Positions 1 to 9,041 of a stretch of 64,000 bases of DNA are shown piece after piece. The stretch spans positions 1 through 64,000 of the forward strand of contig JAFZPZ010000127.1 of NCBI GenBank assembly GCA_017552435.1, read 5' to 3'. The position numbers were made by a program, and so were the translations under genes. Origin of the DNA: Bacteroidaceae bacterium (GTDB lineage Bacteria > Bacteroidota > Bacteroidia > Bacteroidales > Bacteroidaceae). Position 1 is the stretch's first letter. Each line of letters opens with the position of its first letter. The notes beneath the pieces are model-generated. The model did no database searches and was not told where the DNA came from. It was given only the letters and a program-made list of their open reading frames with translations.

Positions 1-186
1 ACCATCAGGTATTAATCTTTCTTTCGAAAGGCTATCCCTGAGCCATGGGTAGATTGGATACGTGTTACGCACCCGTGCGCCGGTCGCCATCTATCAAAGC
101 AAGCTTCGATAATGCTGCCCCTCGACTTGCATGTGTTAAGCCTGTAGCTAGCGTTCATCCTGAGCCAGGATCAAACTCTTCATTGT
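1..186 (-). rRNA. rrs: 16S rRNA, 5' end (partial)
   Basis: On the minus strand this is the first ~186 nt of a 16S rRNA gene. The universal 27F site (AGAGTTTGATCCTGGCTCAG) lies near position 180, followed by GATGAACGCTAGC and ACATGCAAGTCGAGGGGCAG. The form of the early variable region is typical of Bacteroidales, close to Prevotella. The gene runs off the left edge of the window. The exact mature 5' end is uncertain by a few bases. Confidence 0.97.
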
Positions 187-575
187 AAAAATTCTCTGCG
201 ATAATTTTTACGAGCTTCCGTCGTCGCTCAGCATAACCCAAGCAAGCTTGGTTCTGCATTCGCTCCTAGGAATCTTGTAAAGTATCGTTTCTTTTTTTGT
301 CTGTTTCAATGACGCTTGTCCCGGACTGCTGTTTCTCTATCCTTTGCAGGATATTGACGGTTCGCTCGCGAGCCCTAAAGCTCGCTCGCGTTCGTTTGTC
401 AACAAAACGATAACATCCGTTGCCGTTTTGTATCAAACGTTCGCTTTCTTACGTACTTGTTTCTTGTACTACAATCTCTGTCTATGTAAATCTTTCAAAG
501 AACATGCTCCAAAATGGAGCGCGCAGTAAAGATTAGCCACCCCCAAAAGAGGCGGCATCTCCTCATTTGCGGCTG
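187..575 (-). other. rRNA operon leader, no gene
   Basis: This ~390-nt stretch lies between the predicted rRNA promoter and the 16S 5' end, so it should be the transcribed leader of the rRNA precursor. I find no credible protein gene in it; a 61-codon open frame at 344-529 has no features of a gene. Leaders of this kind normally hold processing and antitermination signals, but I cannot point to a specific element. Confidence 0.6.
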
Positions 576-606
576 CAAAGGTACGACTTTTCCGTAAACT
601 GACAAA
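576..606 (-). promoter_or_regulatory. rRNA operon promoter, Bacteroidetes type
   Basis: On the minus strand there is a -33 TTTG (603-606) and a -7 TACCTTTG (576-583) separated by exactly 19 nt, the Bacteroidetes sigma-ABfr consensus. It faces the 16S gene. Confidence 0.8.
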
Positions 607-717
607 GATTTCAACAACTTTTTTCAAAAAAACAGCCCTTTTTACCCCCTATACATTATATTTATAATACGCGCGGGCGCAGGAATGAGTTTTTTTTCGT
701 ACCTTTACACATCAGAA

Positions 718-1344
718 ATGGATGACAAGCATTTTCTCCAAAGCCTCATCCGTGAGGGCGAACACCAGCAACAGGACTTCAAATACAAGGTGTCCGATGC
801 ACAGAAACTGGCCAAGTCGGTATCCGCATTTGCCAACACCGACGGCGGACGGTTGCTGATAGGTGTCCGCGACGACGGCAATATGTCCGGCGTCCGTTCC
901 GAAGAGGAGATCTACATGATGCACCTGGCCGCCTACCGCTATTGCCGACCGGAGGCCAGCATCAAGTTCGACACCTATCATGTTGAGGGGCGCACCATAG
1001 TTGTGGCCACCATCCCGCCGTCGGAGCGCCGTCCCATCTGTGCCGTCGATGAAAACGGGAAACTCCGCACCTATATCAGAATAGCCGACGAGAACATCGT
1101 CGCATCGCCTGTGCATCTGGCCATCTGGCGCGAGGCGCAGAAACCGGAAGGAGCCATGATGACATATACCGACTCCATCAAAAAGGTTATCAAAGTCCTG
1201 CAGGACCAGCCCCTTCCCCTCAACCAGATTGTCCGCCGTTCCCGTATCCCCCGCTATAAGGTTATTACCATCCTGGCTCAACTCATCCGTTTTCGCATCG
1301 CCCAATGGGAATACACCGACCAGCAGTTCCTGTTCGGCTTGTAG
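718..1344 (+). CDS. AlbA_2/Schlafen-type putative DNA-binding protein
   Basis: About 208 aa. The N-terminal ~130 residues look like the AlbA_2 (Schlafen AlbA) domain: an early E-x-x-x-x-D-F-K segment, then AFANTDGGRLLIGVRDDG, the family's most recognisable motif. The C-terminal ~60 residues look like a winged helix. AlbA_2 proteins are often linked to transcription or defence, but no substrate can be read here. An in-frame ATG at 685 exists, but a TACCTTTA -7-like box at 700-707 lies downstream of it, so the ATG at 718 (MDDKHF) is preferred and the mRNA would be nearly leaderless. It is a single gene, divergent from the rRNA operon. Confidence 0.8.
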   Translation: MDDKHFLQSLIREGEHQQQDFKYKVSDAQKLAKSVSAFANTDGGRLLIGVRDDGNMSGVRSEEEIYMMHLAAYRYCRPEASIKFDTYHVEGRTIVVATIPPSERRPICAVDENGKLRTYIRIADENIVASPVHLAIWREAQKPEGAMMTYTDSIKKVIKVLQDQPLPLNQIVRRSRIPRYKVITILAQLIRFRIAQWEYTDQQFLFGL

Positions 1345-1594
1345 GGTAATATGGGAGTGGTAAAGAGATACCAAAGGGATACATGTACCAACTCCACCTT
1401 TTAATGTATGAGTTAAATCAGAATACCTGCAAAAGACCCATTTCTACCTGAAAAATTAGAAGAAATGAGTAGTTTTATAAATATTATCTTTGGTGTTTGA
1501 TGAAATTAAAACAAAAACTCTTATTTTTGCATCGTATATATTATCTTAATATAGAAAATCAGGCATTAGTTTAGAAAGTTAAAGTAATCATTAT

Positions 1595-3976
1595 ATGGTC
1601 ATGAAAACATTAACCCAAAAATTTAACCAAGTCCTCACCGCCCTGCTGACGATAGCAGCATTGATGGTGGGACAAACGGTAAGGGCACAGGATCCTACTA
1701 CCGGCACATGCGGTGCCGCTGGTAATGAAAGCAATGTCACTTGGACTGTCACAGATACTGACAATAACAACACCTACGAGACCCTCACCATCAGCGGTAC
1801 AGGGGCTATGGCAAATTATAATAGTTCCGATTCTAACCAACCTTGGAAAAACTACAAAAGCAATATCACAACTATTATCATCGAGGATGGCGTGACGACT
1901 ATCGGTACATACGCATTCAGTGGCAGTTCTGCCCTGCAAAAGGTCTATTGTATGAGCACCACGGCTCCAACTCTGGGAAGCAATGCGTTCGACAATTGTA
2001 CGAGTCTTTCTGCCATCGTTAAGCCTGCTGCCTCGGATTACAGCAGCTGGAAAGCTTACAGCGATAAACTGAAACCCGGATACACCGTCACCTGCAACGT
2101 TGGCGTCACCGCCACATCCGACTGGCCGCTGGTGCAGCAGAATGAGAAGGTGACGCTGGGTTATACTAAAGAAGTGTCCAGCGGCTGCGGCGTGGCTTAT
2201 GCCGTCATAAAGGCTTCTGATAACAGCGACATCACCAACGACGTACTCAGCAGCACCATCCTCACTATGCCCGATGGCGACGTCACCGTCAACGCCAACA
2301 CCTATAAGAACGATTACATTACCCACTGGCAGGCAGGTCCCTACCACGATGGCAGCGCCGCCGACAAACCTTATGTCATCACCACGTCCGCCGGCCTCAA
2401 CCTGCTGGCTTCCGAGGTGAATAACTCGACAGATTTCAGCGGCAAATTCTTTATTCTGGACAATGATATCAGTTATGGTTCTTCGGGTGGTAGCAACTAT
2501 TTCGCCATCGGCACCCAAGGAAAGCCTTTCGCCGGCACCTTCGACGGCAAGGGCTACGCCATCAGCGGCATCATCATCTATAATACTACCGAAGGCATCA
2601 CCTGTCAGGGGCTCTTCGGCTATGTCGATGGTGGCACCGTGAAAAACGTCACCGTTGCTAACTCTCAAATCGGTGGGAATAATTACGTCGCCGGTATCGT
2701 GGGCTATTGCAACAGTGGAACCATCAGTAACTGCTTCGTCTATAATACGAAAGTCCTGCCAGCGACAGGAAACAATTGTGGCATCATCGTTGGCAACAAT
2801 AAGGGCACCCTCACCAACAACTACTACCGCGAATGCACATTGCAAAAGGGCGGCACCAACTATACCACCAATATCGGCTACTACGACGATGCCAAAACCC
2901 CCAACACCCTCACTGACAAAGAAGGAGTCGCAGAGCCTGTATATACCCTTACCGCCGGTTCTGGCGTTAGTGTTATCGGCGAAGCTACCATTACCTATGA
3001 TAGTAAAGGCTTTTACCCCCATAATGCCCCAGCCACTATCAAAATCAAAGACGACTACGTAAGCTACATGGCTCCCGGCAACAACCTCATCTACTTTACC
3101 GTGAAAAACGAATCCGGCACACCCGACATCAGCGGCTATGGCCTCGCAGATGGCTGGACCTTTCCGATGCCAGCCGCCGACATAGACGCCACCATCAACA
3201 ACATCTACAATCAGGCCCTCGCCCTATTTGATGATGATAGCACCAGGCCAGCTGGCAAGAAGAACATCGACTACATCTCCAAAGGCGGCTCCGATAAAAA
3301 AGTCATCCTTCAAGATCGCACATTGTATAAGGATGGTGCATGGAATACGCTGTGTTTGCCGTTCAATGCTTCACTGACAGGCGATTTGGCTAATGCCGTA
3401 CTGATGGAATTAGATAAAGAAGTCGGCTCGTATTCCCATCAAACAGGTTTTGAAAACGGCACTCTCTATCTAAACTTCAAGACTGCCACGAGCATCGAAG
3501 CCGGCAAACCTTACATCGTGAAATGGACTACTACAGGCGACCCCATCCAGAACCCGATGTTCACCGGCGTCACCATCAACGACACCATGTACGATGCCAC
3601 CAGCGACGACCGTAAAGTCTCCTTTAAGGGCACTTACAGCCCCGTCATGTACACAAAAGAGAACAAGAGCATCCTGTTCCTGGGTTACGATTCCGAAGAC
3701 ACCGAGCACCACAGCAAGCTCTACTATCCACAGGCAGGTGCCACCATCGGTGCTTGCCGCGCGTACTTTGAACTGAACGGCATCACGGCGGGCGACCCCA
3801 CAGCCGGAGTCAAGGCGTTCGTGCTGAGCTTTGGAGAAGACGATGCCACAGGTATCAACAGCCTCACTCCATCCCTTTCCGAAGGCGAGGGAACCATTTA
3901 CAATCTCTCAGGTCAACTTCTTCAGAAGATGCAAAAGGGTATCAACATCGTGAACAGTAAAAAAATACTAAAATAG
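1595..3976 (+). CDS. Secreted BspA-like repeat protein with GLUG-type region
   Basis: 793 aa. The N-terminal signal peptide ends near VRAQ. Residues ~60-150 resemble a BspA-type LRR_5 unit (ITTIIIEDGVTTIGTYAF). Residues ~270-420 carry GLUG-like repeats (GLFGYVDGGTVKNVTV; VAGIVGYCNSGTISNC). The C-terminus (YNLSGQLLQKMQKGINIV...) matches the terminal segment common on secreted Prevotella proteins, possibly a type IX sorting tail, which suggests surface exposure. A TATTTTTG -7-like box lies at 1522-1529. An alternative start is the ATG at 1601 (MKTLTQ), which gives the better signal peptide. It converges on the T6SS operon with only 7 nt between stop codons. The binding target is unknown. Confidence 0.8.
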   Translation: MVMKTLTQKFNQVLTALLTIAALMVGQTVRAQDPTTGTCGAAGNESNVTWTVTDTDNNNTYETLTISGTGAMANYNSSDSNQPWKNYKSNITTIIIEDGVTTIGTYAFSGSSALQKVYCMSTTAPTLGSNAFDNCTSLSAIVKPAASDYSSWKAYSDKLKPGYTVTCNVGVTATSDWPLVQQNEKVTLGYTKEVSSGCGVAYAVIKASDNSDITNDVLSSTILTMPDGDVTVNANTYKNDYITHWQAGPYHDGSAADKPYVITTSAGLNLLASEVNNSTDFSGKFFILDNDISYGSSGGSNYFAIGTQGKPFAGTFDGKGYAISGIIIYNTTEGITCQGLFGYVDGGTVKNVTVANSQIGGNNYVAGIVGYCNSGTISNCFVYNTKVLPATGNNCGIIVGNNKGTLTNNYYRECTLQKGGTNYTTNIGYYDDAKTPNTLTDKEGVAEPVYTLTAGSGVSVIGEATITYDSKGFYPHNAPATIKIKDDYVSYMAPGNNLIYFTVKNESGTPDISGYGLADGWTFPMPAADIDATINNIYNQALALFDDDSTRPAGKKNIDYISKGGSDKKVILQDRTLYKDGAWNTLCLPFNASLTGDLANAVLMELDKEVGSYSHQTGFENGTLYLNFKTATSIEAGKPYIVKWTTTGDPIQNPMFTGVTINDTMYDATSDDRKVSFKGTYSPVMYTKENKSILFLGYDSEDTEHHSKLYYPQAGATIGACRAYFELNGITAGDPTAGVKAFVLSFGEDDATGINSLTPSLSEGEGTIYNLSGQLLQKMQKGINIVNSKKILK

Positions 3977-3983
3977 ACCCCCC

Positions 3984-6317
3984 TTATCTGTCTTTCTCGA
4001 TGTATGTGAAGGTGGTGCGTCCGATGACGAAAATGGTGTCGTGATAGAGGCGGACTTTTTTACCCACGCGCACAGGTTTGCCGGAGATGAAGACACCGGG
4101 TTCCATTGCCAAAAGATAGGGTGTTTTCTTGATGAGGCGTATCTCTGCCTGGACGGGTGCCACTTCGCTCTGGATATCCCAAGAAAGCTGAAGCGAACAA
4201 TCGACAGACTTACCGATGGAGACGACTCGGCCATGATTGTTACGGAACCATTTGTAGAGGGCGATGTCCATTTCTTTGGTTGCACCCTGAACCTTCAGGA
4301 AATAGCGCTCGGAACGAGGCGCCACCTTAGCAATACAGGCCACCACACTTATGCTGAAAACAATGAAGCATAAGAGGAGCAGCACGCGGAAATCCTTCTC
4401 CATATAGCTGAAGAAAAGGGACCAGACGTACATGCAAAGGGCACCGAGAAGGACACTGACGAAGAGGAAACGCTTGCTGTGCTTGATGCGAGTGGCAAAG
4501 GTAGAACAGTAGGTAATGACAAAGCCGGACAGCGTCCAGGGTATCCAATTCAACAACGATGTGAAGTTGTTGATGTTGAAAAGGTAGATGATGGCATTGA
4601 TCAGCAGGAACGACAGATAGCAGCCCACCGAAGCAACGACGGCTCGCAACAAGATGTGCAGGAACATAGATGCATCTCCGCCCGGACGAAAGGTAAGGGT
4701 GGTGATGCCGAAAGTGAGGAAGAAGCCTATGAAAAGACCGAATTCCGGCATTTGTGTGATGGAAACATGGAGAGGCGAAATGGATGTGAAATGGGCATAA
4801 AGGATGAAGATAATCCACGAAAGTGTGGCTGCCCCAATGGCCATTAGGAACCATTTGAGATAGAAGGAAGCGTTGTGCCCATCGAAGAGATTGGCTGTGT
4901 TGTAGTAATGGGAACCATGCTTGCAACGATCGCTGTACTCAGGGCAGTGGTGGCCATTCTCTACCCAACATGTCTTGTGCATCGAATGTTCGCATTTGAC
5001 GACAATTAAGTCGCCCGTTTCGAACGGTGCCTTGCAGAAATAGCAGGACTCCTGTATGGCTCTGTTCCCGAGGCTCATATTCTGACCTGTGTAGCGAATG
5101 ACATATTTGCGCTGGAAAAGCCAATATTTGATAGCCGGTATAATAAACTGCATGACGAAATAGACCAGAAGCATCAGGAAGAGTCCGAGGAAAATGCCTT
5201 TCAGTATGACAAAACCGATGGAGTGTCCGTGCACAATGATGGGGTTGAAAGGCTCTCCCAAGGTTACTGTTGTGGATGCTGTGGCGATGAGCGAGTCGTT
5301 CTGGTTGTTGTAGAAGTTTAGCGTGAGCTTCTTATTGTCGCCACGATAGACTTTGAAATCAGGATTCTCGAAATAGTACAGATAATCGGGAAAGGTGAGG
5401 TGAACAGTACTCAGCATATCCCCTTTGCATGTTACCCAATTGAAGTTGTTCATGTAGGAGCCTCCACTGTTTTTACAGAAGATGCGGAGGACATTTTCTT
5501 CATGCTCGCCCTCGCCAGACTGATGCTGAGCAACACTGACATAGAAGGCAGTAAAGACGGGGGTATCTGCCGCCGAACCCGGGGATACCATTTGCTCCTC
5601 GTATAGATAATGGTTGGGGTCTATGGGTTCGTCTGTGTCGTCGATATAAACTTTCTCATTAGAGAAGGTAAGTAGGAACAAGGCCTTGGCATCCTGCCAT
5701 ATATCTTTGCCCTGGCACATTTCTTCGCGTTTCTGCAGGATGGAGCGGTAGAGATAGACGGAACGGCCGGCAGACTTTTTGAAGTAGTTGTCCATAACAT
5801 AGTCTGTGACCTTTATCGACTTGGTGACTGTGCCCGTATCCATGAAAGCTACGAAGAGATTGTCGTAGTTGAAGGCGGTTCTCATTTCTCCGACATAATT
5901 GCGTATGCGGTCGAGGTCGGCCTGAGGCAGTGTGCGGTTGACAAGCACAAGCAGCCGAAGGTTGTATTCGTGGATACGCTCTGCTTCGATGTTTTCTATT
6001 CTCCTGAGGCGTGGTGTAGAGAAGTGAGCCGCCCGCATTCCGTTTATTGTTTCCACAACCTCTGTTCGCACTTGTGTGGTGTCCTCCAGCCGGTAAGGGC
6101 CTATGTCCTGAAGAATGTCCGAAGTCAAAGAAAACGTTTTGTAGTCGGAAGAAAAATGGATATCCGTTATTTTAATTTGATCCCGCTTCTGACCGAGAAT
6201 CTCGTCGAGAAAATCGACATCGGCATCAAGGCCCAATTCTTTCGTAATCTCTTTGCAGGAAGTGAGGCATACTGCCTGCAAAATTGTCAATATGAGAAGA
6301 ATAGACTTTTTCATCAT
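3984..6317 (-). CDS. Multi-pass membrane protein with RING-type zinc site and FHA-like domain (putative E3)
   Basis: 777 aa, the last gene of the T6SS operon. The N-terminus is a lipoprotein-type signal (LTSC, Cys21). Residues ~25-360 are probably periplasmic; ~120-180 (LRLLVLVNRTLP, FVAFMDTGTVT) look like a vWA-type fold. TM1 is ~366-396. Residues 425-465 hold eight possible zinc ligands: C425, C428, C442, H444, H447, C450, C458, C465, the layout of bacterial RING fingers. Six more TM segments follow (~485-510, 523-543, 551-580, 590-608, 617-637, 643-664). Residues ~695-772 resemble an FHA domain (GRVVSIGKS, SGKPVRVG, IFVIGRTTFTY). With the N-terminus outside, both the RING and FHA parts fall in the cytosol. 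In this locus, beside an E1, an E2 and a ubiquitin-like gene, the natural inference is a membrane-anchored E3-like factor that may also be part of the T6SS membrane complex. The RING call rests on spacing only. Confidence 0.75.
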   Translation of the reverse strand: MMKKSILLILTILQAVCLTSCKEITKELGLDADVDFLDEILGQKRDQIKITDIHFSSDYKTFSLTSDILQDIGPYRLEDTTQVRTEVVETINGMRAAHFSTPRLRRIENIEAERIHEYNLRLLVLVNRTLPQADLDRIRNYVGEMRTAFNYDNLFVAFMDTGTVTKSIKVTDYVMDNYFKKSAGRSVYLYRSILQKREEMCQGKDIWQDAKALFLLTFSNEKVYIDDTDEPIDPNHYLYEEQMVSPGSAADTPVFTAFYVSVAQHQSGEGEHEENVLRIFCKNSGGSYMNNFNWVTCKGDMLSTVHLTFPDYLYYFENPDFKVYRGDNKKLTLNFYNNQNDSLIATASTTVTLGEPFNPIIVHGHSIGFVILKGIFLGLFLMLLVYFVMQFIIPAIKYWLFQRKYVIRYTGQNMSLGNRAIQESCYFCKAPFETGDLIVVKCEHSMHKTCWVENGHHCPEYSDRCKHGSHYYNTANLFDGHNASFYLKWFLMAIGAATLSWIIFILYAHFTSISPLHVSITQMPEFGLFIGFFLTFGITTLTFRPGGDASMFLHILLRAVVASVGCYLSFLLINAIIYLFNINNFTSLLNWIPWTLSGFVITYCSTFATRIKHSKRFLFVSVLLGALCMYVWSLFFSYMEKDFRVLLLLCFIVFSISVVACIAKVAPRSERYFLKVQGATKEMDIALYKWFRNNHGRVVSIGKSVDCSLQLSWDIQSEVAPVQAEIRLIKKTPYLLAMEPGVFISGKPVRVGKKVRLYHDTIFVIGRTTFTYIEKDR

Positions 6318-6351
6318 TCTGTCTTTAATCTTTGAACTTTCAACTTTTCAA

Positions 6352-7224
6352 TTAAATAGTCGGATAATCCGCATCAGTGGTTTTACCAAAGGCATCTTTT
6401 TGCTTTTTGAGCATCTGGCGAGCCTTCTTGGCAGCCTGCAACTTGGTTACCAACATATTGAAGAATAATAGGATTATCGAAACACATGCCAACCCCATCA
6501 AATAGTCCTTGATGCGCATAATCAGTGGCTGGTACTTCATGGCCTGAATCTTTTCACTGATAGCTTTCAGACTGTAAAAATGCTCATCGATGACAGCAGC
6601 ACGCGAAGCGAGCTGTGGCACTATCATCACCGCTGCTTTCGACTTATCGTAGGATTCCTGTAGTTTCTCAAAAATAGCCTGTTCTTGCGCTTGTACCTTA
6701 TCCAACTGCGGTGCTGTTTTCTTAGTTAGGGAAAGAACCTTCGCATGCTTGTATAATACTGCGTAAATGCTATCTTGTGCCAGGATGAAACGTTCTGCAG
6801 CAACAAAGTCGGTTATAGCATTGCACTTCTGCTGTGCCGCCGCTATGGAGTCTGTAACAGCCTGCCTAAGTTTCTGCACTTGGGTCATCTGCTCCATCAG
6901 AGCTTCGTTCTCGGCTATATCAACCTGTTCCAGTTGGGTAAAGGCGTTCCATCGGAAATCGAGGGACTGCAGGCCTGTATTCATTACCTGGACCTTTTCC
7001 CGAAGAATACGCGTAAAGGAACTGGATTCTAGATTCGAATCAGATATGCGGATTTGTAAATTGCAGATATTGGAGAGTTGGGTATATTCGTCCCTAAAGC
7101 GCAAGATACGATCTTCCAATTCGTCCTGCGACATATAGTCATACTCCTGTGCCAAAGCCCCGGAAGAGAAAGACAGGAAGGAGAGAAAGAATAGTCCAGC
7201 TATGAAGTATCTTACTATTCGCAT
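6352..7224 (-). CDS. Exported coiled-coil protein with C-terminal membrane anchor (T6SS operon)
   Basis: 290 aa, family not recognised. It has an N-terminal signal peptide (~1-25, ending ALAQ), a long helical, coiled-coil-rich region (~30-235) with many Gln/Glu/Lys, one TM helix (~242-259) and a basic cytosolic tail of ~30 residues. The predicted topology is periplasmic helices with a single anchor. Its start overlaps the end of the upstream 387-aa gene by 10 nt, implying coupled translation. From topology and position it is a candidate component of the envelope complex of this T6SS, in place of the missing TssJLM or TssN-R. That role is inference. Confidence 0.75.
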   Translation of the reverse strand: MRIVRYFIAGLFFLSFLSFSSGALAQEYDYMSQDELEDRILRFRDEYTQLSNICNLQIRISDSNLESSSFTRILREKVQVMNTGLQSLDFRWNAFTQLEQVDIAENEALMEQMTQVQKLRQAVTDSIAAAQQKCNAITDFVAAERFILAQDSIYAVLYKHAKVLSLTKKTAPQLDKVQAQEQAIFEKLQESYDKSKAAVMIVPQLASRAAVIDEHFYSLKAISEKIQAMKYQPLIMRIKDYLMGLACVSIILLFFNMLVTKLQAAKKARQMLKKQKDAFGKTTDADYPTI

Positions 7225-8378
7225 GTTCTCTTGTAATATTGTACGGCCTCCCGGAAAATCTTTACGGCATTACGCTCTTCCGGCGTCTGTCCGGAGCCAG
7301 CACCAATCATCGCGTTCGTATCGTTGATGATATTGCGGCACTGTTCAATCAAATCACTGCGTTCGGCCTCATCACGGCTAATCAGCCATCGGGAAATGGT
7401 ATTGTCCAACATCCGCGCATTCGTCAAGATAGTCTTGGCATTGACGAACCGTCCCTCGAAACCGCCTATAGCCCCCATCGCGTCTGCCGGATTGGAGGAT
7501 TCCAGTTTGACAAAGAAATTCTGGATGGAATCTAACACTTGATTATAATGATTCTGTGCCTCCTGAATGTCGGGACAAGAACTGGATACTGTTTGCTTGG
7601 GATATTTGGCTATCAATGTTTCCTGCAGATCTTCGAAGGCTTGCATCTCCTCCTGACTGCTAACCGTACCTTTACCATATTTCTTACGGAAAATGGCAAA
7701 ACTCTGACGGATATTCACCAGGTCATCCAGAGCGACCTGAAGTTTCTCGTCCTGTCCGAAACAGGGGTTTCGCTTGAGCGTTACCTGGTATTCGGTGTTG
7801 AGGTCTTTTCCATAGATAAGGTCATAATCGTGCGCCTTTCCTTTCTGGGGGCCTTCTTCCATCAAAAGGATGTCGCGCAGAGTTATCTGCACACAGGTAT
7901 CCTTTCCTTGAATGTTATATACTTGTTCCAAATGGTCGTTCACCATCTTTCTCTCCGTGTCCATAGGTTGCAATCCTGTCACATTCGCCCAAGTCTTAAA
8001 GTTGTACTTTTTATAGGGTTTATGTATTCTGTGGAGGGATTCCTTTGTGAAACGAAACCGGTCCTGCGGGTAGCTACTCACCACATAGGGCAGTTTTACG
8101 ATGCGTAGCCACCGATGATGGACAGCTTTCTTATAGAGTGTAGCATCCCAAAACACATAAACCATCTTGGAGGAGTTGATACTGGCTGTGAGCGTATTCT
8201 TCTCTTCGTTGAATGCCAACTTTAGGGTTATGTCCATGTCCTTGTCATCATTCTTCAGCGACAACTGGTCTGTGTACGGTACCCCAGGAGACAGCGTAAT
8301 CACTTTTGTGGTCTGTGCCCGTAGGCTGAAAGCTTGAAAAAGCACTATTACGATGAAGATTATTTTTCTATATTTCAT
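7215..8378 (-). CDS. Exported protein of unknown function (T6SS operon)
   Basis: 387 aa, family not recognised. A signal peptide is clear (~1-21, ending LRAQ), so it is periplasmic or outer-membrane associated. The first ~120 residues are beta-rich; residues ~200-387 are mostly helical. Cys residues at ~207, ~271 and near the C-terminus (RTCE) could form disulfides. It overlaps the next gene by 10 nt. It has no lipobox and no peptidoglycan-binding motif that I can see. It sits between the E2-like gene and the membrane proteins and is probably part of the envelope-spanning assembly. Confidence 0.75.
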   Translation of the reverse strand: MKYRKIIFIVIVLFQAFSLRAQTTKVITLSPGVPYTDQLSLKNDDKDMDITLKLAFNEEKNTLTASINSSKMVYVFWDATLYKKAVHHRWLRIVKLPYVVSSYPQDRFRFTKESLHRIHKPYKKYNFKTWANVTGLQPMDTERKMVNDHLEQVYNIQGKDTCVQITLRDILLMEEGPQKGKAHDYDLIYGKDLNTEYQVTLKRNPCFGQDEKLQVALDDLVNIRQSFAIFRKKYGKGTVSSQEEMQAFEDLQETLIAKYPKQTVSSSCPDIQEAQNHYNQVLDSIQNFFVKLESSNPADAMGAIGGFEGRFVNAKTILTNARMLDNTISRWLISRDEAERSDLIEQCRNIINDTNAMIGAGSGQTPEERNAVKIFREAVQYYKRTCE

Positions 8379-8422
8379 TCTATAAACTCTTGAACTCTTA
8401 AACTCTTAAACTTTTCAACTTT

Positions 8423-9001
8423 TCAACTTTTAAGTGGAATCCACCCATTAGGTTCTCCCTGCCGGATAACCCATGCAGCCACCTGCAAATCTTCGGGGTA
8501 AGGAGGTTCGGAAACGGCATGATAACAGTCATAGCGCAGGTAGCTTGCTACACGCTTCACACCCCAGAGCAAGTCTGTATAGGTGTCCGACATATTGATG
8601 CATACCCGCCCGGCAAAGGCTCCGAAGTACCGGATATTGGGATGCCAAGGATGAGGGATTTCCTGCCCCTGATTGTCAGTAGTAAGGAAACAGAAGACAG
8701 GAGCACCATCCACGCATGGATAATTCGCAGGTAAGGAAATCAGCATTTGATAATGGTTGGCAAAGAGCGGCTCGTTGGTTACCCCCTGCTGATTGAGGGC
8801 CTCAACACGCGTAACGCCACAAAGACTATTAATGTAATAGTCGATATGGTAACGTATGGGTAACCCATCGGCATTTGTCGCATCCACATTGCAACAGATG
8901 TCGGAACGTCCATCAAGAGCTTGTTCCAACTTCTGCCACTCATGCAGCAACCGCCTGTTTCTGCCGCTTAGTGACTTCGGGTCAATATCCATTATCTTCA
9001 T
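8423..9001 (-). CDS. E2 (UBC-fold) ubiquitin-conjugating-like enzyme
   Basis: 192 aa. The core reads as an E2: a strand and Pro-rich segment (SLPANYPCVDGAPVF, ~89-103), the H120-P121-N122 triad that in E2 enzymes supports the oxyanion, and the candidate catalytic C134 in GRVCINMS, 12 residues after N122. A hydrophobic helix (DLLWGVKRVASYL, ~143-155) follows, as in true E2s. In eukaryotic E2s this Cys carries the modifier as a thioester taken from the E1. The ubiquitin-like gene lies 40 nt upstream, and the E1-like gene is five genes further up the operon. Bacterial E2-like proteins are known in CBASS and other Ub-like operons; placement inside a T6SS operon is the unusual point. An active enzyme is inferred from intact motifs only. 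Confidence 0.82.
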   Translation of the reverse strand: MKIMDIDPKSLSGRNRRLLHEWQKLEQALDGRSDICCNVDATNADGLPIRYHIDYYINSLCGVTRVEALNQQGVTNEPLFANHYQMLISLPANYPCVDGAPVFCFLTTDNQGQEIPHPWHPNIRYFGAFAGRVCINMSDTYTDLLWGVKRVASYLRYDCYHAVSEPPYPEDLQVAAWVIRQGEPNGWIPLKS

Positions 9002-9041
9002 GCGGTAGCTAATTTTTCACTCTTCATTCTTCACTCTTCAC

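Noticed and set aside
1610..3022. 470-codon open frame on the minus strand
   Set aside because: It is antisense to the BspA-like gene, which has a signal peptide, recognised repeats and a promoter. The antisense product has no recognisable features.
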